Source: Eubacterium sp.
GTDB taxonomy: Bacteria > Bacillota > Clostridia > Lachnospirales > Lachnospiraceae
NCBI GenBank assembly: GCA_021769425.1
Contig: JAETSX010000005.1
Coordinates: 1-64,000, forward strand
Direction: 5' to 3'
Length of the DNA stretch: 64,000 bases
Numbering within the stretch: position 1 is the stretch's first letter; every line of letters begins with the position of its first letter. A program made the translations under genes and the position numbers. Shown here one piece after another: positions 60,308 through 64,000 of the stretch. Under the pieces are notes generated by a model, which worked only from the letters and a program-made list of their open reading frames with translations, did no database searches and was not told the DNA's origin.

Positions 60308-60361
60308 TACTTTTATGGTATGTCGCCTCCATGCGTCTAAACGATTTCCTATCTTTATTTT

Positions 60362-60389
60362 ATATCGGTAAAATTTAATTTATAATTTA
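60362..60389 (-). promoter_or_regulatory. Flagellar sigma promoter of the sugar operon
   Basis: TAAA, 17 bp, CCGATAT on the minus strand, about 125 nt before mhpF. It matches the flagellin (CCGATAA) and FliD-like (CCGATAT) promoters, suggesting the operon belongs to the late flagellar regulon. The spacer is one base longer than ideal. Confidence 0.6.
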
Positions 60390-60437
60390 GTTAAATTTTA
60401 AATATCTTCTATCCATTTACAGTTTTTTCACTATTAT

Positions 60438-60595
60438 ATTACTCTGCGGTTAAATATCGCAGTTTTTACTTGTCTAAATTTCCATCTGCCACGTTGTGAG
60501 CAATCGTTGTAACCCTCGCTGCAACTCATTCTTCCGCCTTGCAGATGAAAATTTATCCTACGTAAAATTCTGCGATATTTAACCGCCGGAGTAAT
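60438..60595. repeat. MITE-like 158-bp element with 50-bp inverted ends
   Basis: The left end (60438-60489) and the reverse complement of the right end (60541-60595) both read ATTACTCnGGCGGTTAAATATCGCAG-type sequence and then end in CATCTGC, with a few mismatches. No coding capacity. It separates the sugar operon promoter from the terminator at 60625. Confidence 0.7.
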
Positions 60596-60624
60596 ACCAT
60601 ACAATACCACTACTTCAAATAAAA

Positions 60625-60662
60625 AACACTGTAGCCCGTTCGATTGTCCGAACCACAGTGTT
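60625..60662 (-). terminator. Rho-independent terminator
   Basis: AACACTGT...ACAGTGTT stem, followed by TTTTTTATTTG on the minus strand. It would block transcripts entering the sugar operon from the right. Confidence 0.6.
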
Positions 60663-60733
60663 CTATTTCGTTTATTTCCCCACCCCGTGAAAAGTAACAT
60701 ATTTTAGGATTCCATTTTACAATCAGAAATTTA

Positions 60734-60762
60734 TTGTACTCCCTCTTAATCCATGTTAAAAT
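60734..60762 (+). promoter_or_regulatory. Promoter of the Rpn-like gene
   Basis: TTGTAC, 17 bp, TAAAAT on the plus strand, about 75 nt before the ATG at 60839. Confidence 0.5.
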
Positions 60763-60838
60763 AATTCTATAAAAAGTTTTGCCTTCTCTCATTAATATAC
60801 AACGCATCCATAGCCAAGAAATATGACAAGGAGGAAGT

Positions 60839-61354
60839 ATGAGTTCAACCAGTACACCTTATGATGACATGTTTCGGACATTGCTTAATGACTGCAGCAG
60901 CCTCATCCTTCCTGTAATTAATGAAATTTTTGGGGAACACTATACAGGGAAAGAAGAAATCATATTTGCCCCTAATGAACATTTTCTGAACCGTCAGGAC
61001 GGAGATGAAACAAAACGGATTACAGATAACAGTTTCAAGGTTTTAGGGAAGACGCCAAAGAAATACCATTGGGAATGCCAGAGCAGCGCGGACAGCAGCA
61101 TGTTGGTTCGTTTCTTTGAATATGACGTAAAGGAAGAGGTGAAATCTGTTATGGGTGGAAAGGTTCTTGATTATGAAGCAAAAACAATCAGAAATGAAGG
61201 CCGGCAAGAAGGTATTCAGGAAGGCATCCTGCTATCCGGGAAAATCTTCCGGAAAGTAAAAAGCAATTCCGGGTATACGAACGATCAGATTGCAAAAGAA
61301 CTGGGCTTCACGTTGCAAGAAGTGGAAAGCACCCGGAAAATGTTTGGCATCTGA
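60839..61354 (+). CDS. Rpn/PD-(D/E)XK transposase-like nuclease, internally deleted
   Basis: 171 residues. The N-terminal half (YDDMFRTLLNDCSSLILPVINEIFGEHYTG; KYHWECQSSADSSMLVRFFEYD) matches the Rpn-type putative transposase group of Clostridia. The C-terminal EGRQEGIQEGILLSGKIFRKV and DQIAKELGFTLQEVEST also belong to it. Full members are about twice as long; the middle is missing between MLVRFFEYD and VLDYEAKTI, so an in-frame deletion is likely. The WECQ motif is kept. GGAGGAAGT precedes the ATG. A terminator follows. Confidence 0.7.
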   Translation: MSSTSTPYDDMFRTLLNDCSSLILPVINEIFGEHYTGKEEIIFAPNEHFLNRQDGDETKRITDNSFKVLGKTPKKYHWECQSSADSSMLVRFFEYDVKEEVKSVMGGKVLDYEAKTIRNEGRQEGIQEGILLSGKIFRKVKSNSGYTNDQIAKELGFTLQEVESTRKMFGI

Positions 61355-61505
61355 TTATTTTCATTATCCTATATCCGGAAAATTCACACATTTTTCCCAT
61401 TTCTTCAAAATATCCCCAAAAACTGTCATAATTCGCGCCTCTTGATTGTTATTATATATGTGGCGGGTATTTATATAGGTTTTTCCGGGGAGCTGGAAAA
61501 CCACA

Positions 61506-61555
61506 GAAGAGCCAGAACAAATTCTCTCACCAGCTCTGGCTCTTCGCTCCTTTTT
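61506..61555 (+). terminator. Terminator after the Rpn-like gene
   Basis: GAAGAGCCAGA...TCTGGCTCTTC (11-bp stem) followed by GCTCCTTTTTA on the plus strand. Confidence 0.75.
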
Positions 61556-61570
61556 ACCTCTGCCATCTAA

Positions 61571-61646
61571 GAAACTGTTAAAGAATAACTATTGTACCTG
61601 GCCTATAATAATTACCCATCTTCGCAAGTTATTTTTTAACAGTTCC
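61571..61646. repeat. MITE-like inverted repeat, relative of the rpoB-leader element
   Basis: GAAACTGTTAAAGAATAACT (61571-61590) and AGTTATTTTTTAACAGTTCC (61627-61646) are inverted copies with two mismatches. The ends share the GGAACTGTT-n-AGAAATAACT core of the 20132-20195 repeat, so both belong to one family. Confidence 0.65.
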
Positions 61647-61657
61647 TGACGATAACT

Positions 61658-61700
61658 CCTGACAGGGATTCTCCCACCTCCTGTCAGGATTATTTTTTCC
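61658..61700 (+). terminator. Rho-independent terminator
   Basis: CCTGACAGG...CCTGTCAGG stem, then ATTATTTTTTCC on the plus strand. Confidence 0.65.
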
Positions 61701-61730
61701 TTACAACGCATTAAGAACCTTTTCCACTAT

Positions 61731-61966
61731 CTCTTCCATTCAACTCTCTGAATTTCCTCTTCCATTCAACTCTCTGAGCTTCTCCTTCCATTCAGCTCTC
61801 TGAGCTTCTCCTTCCATTCAGCTCTCTGAGCTTCTCCTTCCATTCAGCTCTCTGAGCTTCTCCTTCCATCCAGCTCTCTGAGCTTCTCCTTCCATTCAGC
61901 TCTCTGAACTTCTCCTTCCATTCAACTCTCTGAAGTTCCTGGAACTTCTTCTTCCATTCAGTTCCC
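61731..61966 (-). repeat. 26-nt tandem repeat array, GGA-loop hairpins on the minus strand
   Basis: About nine units of roughly 26 nt, most reading GAGCTTCTCCTTCCATTCAG plus CTCTCT on the plus strand. The minus-strand RNA of each is GAGCU-GAAUGGAAGGAGA-AGCUC: a 5-bp stem with a loop holding AUGGA and AAGGA. Unit variants keep pairing (GGAACU/AGUUCC in the last unit). The period is not a multiple of three and no long frame is maintained. There are no unique spacers, so it is not CRISPR. Confidence 0.8.
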
Positions 61967-61970
61967 CGTA

Positions 61971-62255
61971 TTAAGCGTTCTTTTGCATTTCACGCTGTTT
62001 CAGCAGATTATACGATTTGTTTTTTACCACAGTGTCCATATAAAACCAGACTCTGCAGGGTTCTGAATCAAGCATCTTATCTGCATTCCTGAGCAGCGAT
62101 AAAAATGTCTCCTGCACTATATTTTCCGCATCCTCTGCATTATGCAGGATCATATACGCTTTATGGTACACCTCATCCTTATGCTTCTTATACAAATTTG
62201 TGAAATACTCTCTCCCATGTTCTGTTTCTAACAACGTCAGGTATTGTAATAGCAT
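61971..62255 (-). pseudogene. Truncated sigma-70 family factor (region 2 only)
   Basis: From ATG 62255 (MLLQYLTLLETEHGREYF; AAGGAGAAGG upstream) the product is 94 residues. It covers region 2 (YHKAYMILHNAEDAENIVQETFLSLLRN, ...VWFYMDTVVKNKSYNLLKQ) and then stops where its neighbour continues into the linker and region 4. It is therefore the broken third member of the tandem family. The 26-nt repeats begin right after its stop. It could still act as a dominant-negative fragment, but decay is the simpler view. Confidence 0.7.
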
Positions 62256-62307
62256 AATTCTCTTTCCTTCTCCTTTCTCTTTTGTATGGTTTTCTGTTAC
62301 AGTTTTC

Positions 62308-62362
62308 ATTTTACACATGATCTCCATGACATTCAATCCCATGTCAGAAAAATTCTCAAAAT
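62308..62362 (-). promoter_or_regulatory. Conserved upstream block of the truncated sigma gene
   Basis: On the minus strand ATGGGATTGAAtGTCATGG and ATCATGTGTAAAAT are shared with the block before the next sigma gene (63235-63290), beyond the coding regions. It may be a common promoter. Exact elements not defined. Confidence 0.4.
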
Positions 62363-62542
62363 GCGTTTTTCACATGTGTTGCTTAACCAGATATTTCGGA
62401 TGCACTGAAGCCCGGCTCCATTTGGAATAAGTAAAACTGCCGGAAAATGTATGATTCTCCCCAAGATATACTGTGATTTTTTTATCATCGCAGCAACCTA
62501 TGACGGTGAAACTCCATTTCCCGGCACAATTATGTCGGCTTC

Positions 62543-63145
62543 TTATCTCTTATTGCTTTTCTTACCGCTTCCCTTTCCCTGACCTCCTTTTTCATTCCAT
62601 AGGCCGTTTTCTTCCAGAATAGACTGCAGCTTCTCCTTGGCGCGCTTGGATATATGCCTCACATTGTCCGCCGTGGTCTCCAATTCCACTGCAATTTCCT
62701 TCGGCTTCATCTGATAGTAGTACTGCAGAATCAGCACTTCCTTATAAGGATGCTTCAGCCTTTTTAATAAGCCGGCCAGAGCTTCCTGAACCTCGAATTC
62801 TTCCATCAATATGTCCGGGCCTTTTTCCATAATTTCTTCCTGCATCCAGGTTTCATCCAAGCCGGGCGTTTCCTGAATTTTCCGGCGTTTCAGCAGATTG
62901 AGTGAACGGTTTTTCACAATGGTTTCCATATAGAACCAGACCTTATAAGGCTTTTCGTTGATCACTTTATCTACATTCCGAATCAGCGACAAAAACGTCT
63001 CCTGTACCATATCTTCCGCATCCTCTGCATTATGTACGATATTATAGGCCTTAAAATACAGTTCCGTTTTGTGTTTCTTATAAATATCTGTGAAAAAGTC
63101 TTTTTCGCGATCTGTTTCTAACAGAGCCAGATATTGTAGCAGCAT
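62543..63145 (-). CDS. Sigma-70 family factor (ECF-like), second tandem copy
   Basis: 200 residues. Region 2 is at about 10-85 (LYFKAYNIVHNAEDAEDMVQETFLSLIRN; VWFYMETIVKNRSLNLLKRRK), an acidic linker (QETPGLDETWMQEEIMEKGPD) follows, and region 4 is at about 120-180 (LKHPYKEVLILQYYYQMKPKEIAVELETTADNVRHISKRAKEKL). A Lys/Gly-rich tail ends the protein. No anti-sigma gene is adjacent. AAAGGAAG precedes ATG. Its flanking paralogues indicate recent tandem duplication. Confidence 0.88.
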   Translation of the reverse strand: MLLQYLALLETDREKDFFTDIYKKHKTELYFKAYNIVHNAEDAEDMVQETFLSLIRNVDKVINEKPYKVWFYMETIVKNRSLNLLKRRKIQETPGLDETWMQEEIMEKGPDILMEEFEVQEALAGLLKRLKHPYKEVLILQYYYQMKPKEIAVELETTADNVRHISKRAKEKLQSILEENGLWNEKGGQGKGSGKKSNKR

Positions 63146-63234
63146 GTTCCCCCTTCATCTTCCTTTCTCTTTTGTAAGCCATGTGATAACAGTGTAAAAC
63201 CCCACTGTTACGCAGTTTCCTGTTGCATCTTAAA

Positions 63235-63290
63235 TTTTACACATGATTTCCATGACTTTCAATCCCATAACGAGAGAATCCTCAAAACGC
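63235..63290 (-). promoter_or_regulatory. Conserved upstream block of the second sigma gene
   Basis: Same block as at 62308-62362. Between it and the ATG lies an AACAGTG/CACTGTT hairpin (about 63189-63210) that the other copy lacks. Confidence 0.4.
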
Positions 63291-63424
63291 GGTTTCTGTT
63301 CACGATAGAATTATTCCATCTGTATGGCTGAAACATCGTTCAGAAAACAAAGGTTTGGAGAAATAGAGCTCTACCCGCACAGGCAGGAATTTTTCTGTTC
63401 CGTACATTGGCGGCGGGGATCCTG

Positions 63425-64000
63425 CTATTTTTTATCTTTATTATCTTTATCATCTTTTTCATTCCACAATCCGTTTTCCTCCAATATGGACTGCAGCTTT
63501 TTCTTGGCTCTCATAGAAATATGCCTGACATTATCCGGCGTGGTTTCCATCTCTTCTGCAATTTCCTGAACGCTCAGCTCATGATAATACTGCAGAGCCA
63601 ATACCTGCTGATAGGGACGCTTCAACTTTTTCAGCAGCCCGGTCATTGCCTCCTGAAGTTCAAATTCCTCAATCAGGGCATCCGGTCCCTTCTCTATCAC
63701 TTCTCCCTGCATCCACTCCTCATCCAGGCCAGGATCCTCCTGAATCTTTCTGCGCTTTAAGAGGTTAAAGGATTTATTTTTTACTGTAGTATCAATGTAA
63801 TGCCAGATTTTATGGGGTTCATTGTCTATCAGCTTATCCACATGCTTGATCAATGTCAGAAATGATTCATGTACAATGTCTTCTGCATCTGAAGAATCAT
63901 GCACAATATTGTAGGATGTAAAAAACATCGCATTTCTGTGTTCCTTATATATCTTTGTGAAAAAGTCTTTTTGCTTGTCCGTTTTCAGCAGTACTAAATA
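63425..64000 (-). CDS. Sigma-70 family factor, third tandem copy (5' end beyond window)
   Basis: The ORF-track start at 63928 is internal: the frame stays open to the window edge (LLKTDKQKDFFTKIYKEHRNAMFF), matching the N-terminus of the 62543 paralogue. About 190 residues are visible. Region 2 (SYNIVHDSSDAEDIVHESFLTLIKH), linker (IQEDPGLDEEWMQGEVIEKGPD) and region 4 (QVLALQYYHELSVQEIAEEMETTPDNVRHISMRAKKKL) are intact. The C-terminus is short and acidic/basic mixed (EKDDKDNKDKK). Confidence 0.88.
   Translation of the reverse strand, partial: YLVLLKTDKQKDFFTKIYKEHRNAMFFTSYNIVHDSSDAEDIVHESFLTLIKHVDKLIDNEPHKIWHYIDTTVKNKSFNLLKRRKIQEDPGLDEEWMQGEVIEKGPDALIEEFELQEAMTGLLKKLKRPYQQVLALQYYHELSVQEIAEEMETTPDNVRHISMRAKKKLQSILEENGLWNEKDDKDNKDKK

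Noticed and set aside
60257-60343. 27-codon leader peptide in the mhpF leader (MEATYHKSK...)
   Set aside because: There is no ribosome binding site and no run of regulatory codons; the frame is probably chance.
60434-60807. Two overlapping minus-strand ORFs of 88 and 65 residues
   Set aside because: They run through the MITE-like repeat and the terminator hairpin, so they are not genes.
61731-61966. CRISPR array
   Set aside because: The 26-nt repeats are directly adjacent with no unique spacers, and no cas gene is near.

Overview
The window looks like a chromosomal segment of a motile, low-to-mid GC Firmicute of the Clostridia, most likely a member of the Lachnospiraceae. The evidence is AGGAGG-type ribosome binding sites, sigma-A promoters, CCGATA-type flagellar sigma promoters, an S12-S7-EF-G-EF-Tu and L33-SecE-NusG-L11-L1-L10-L7/L12-RpoBC layout, and flagellin genes beside nonulosonic-acid genes. 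The species cannot be fixed from the sequence alone. No rRNA, tRNA or CRISPR array was recognised.

Region 1 (1-6258) is accessory DNA. It holds a truncated and a complete copy of one DDE transposase family, a stand-alone methyltransferase, and the wreck of an integrative element (RepA-like ATPase, tyrosine integrase, excisionase, all broken). An XRE regulator with a striking TTCGTA operator array and a Panacea-antitoxin/MazF-like toxin pair follow.

Region 2 (6306-26490, all on the minus strand) is the information-processing core: rpsL-rpsG-fusA-tuf, a CPA1 Na+/H+ antiporter, rpoB-rpoC, rplJ-rplL with an L10 leader, and rpmG-secE-nusG-rplK-rplA. rplL and rpoB are separated by an ECF sigma/DUF4179 pair and by a 0.7-kb array of palindromic repeats with compensatory base changes. 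The rpoB 5' leader carries a 25-bp perfect inverted repeat.

Region 3 (26752-50255) is a flagellar filament and flagellin-glycosylation island: a FliD-like cap protein, a minor and a major flagellin, a Maf/DUF115 flagellin glycosyltransferase, other glycosyltransferases, and legionaminic-acid-type genes (legB, ptmE, legF, legG, legI). It also holds two sister methyltransferases, one with a G10 tract in its SAM motif. The island is interrupted at 34.2-37.96 kb by degraded insertions (a frameshifted AAA-ATPase, Uma2, a methyltransferase fragment, an IS110 fragment). No standard legC or legH is visible.

Region 4 (50514-60238) is an eight-gene operon read toward the major flagellin. It encodes CDP-glucose pyrophosphorylase, CDP-glucose 4,6-dehydratase and the RfbH C-3 dehydrase, which together make CDP-4-keto-3,6-dideoxyglucose. 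A YerE-like thiamine-diphosphate enzyme, an SDR reductase, a glycosyltransferase and, unexpectedly, a 4-hydroxy-2-oxovalerate aldolase with an acylating acetaldehyde dehydrogenase complete it. A flagellar-type sigma promoter lies upstream. I infer a flagellum-linked pathway for a 4-C-branched 3,6-dideoxyhexose, possibly with a longer branch than yersiniose. This is the best candidate for an undescribed system in the window.

Region 5 (60239-64000) holds two MITE-like inverted repeats, an internally deleted Rpn-like nuclease, an array of 26-nt repeats whose minus-strand RNA would form GGA-loop hairpins, and three tandem paralogous sigma factors (one truncated, one cut by the window edge).
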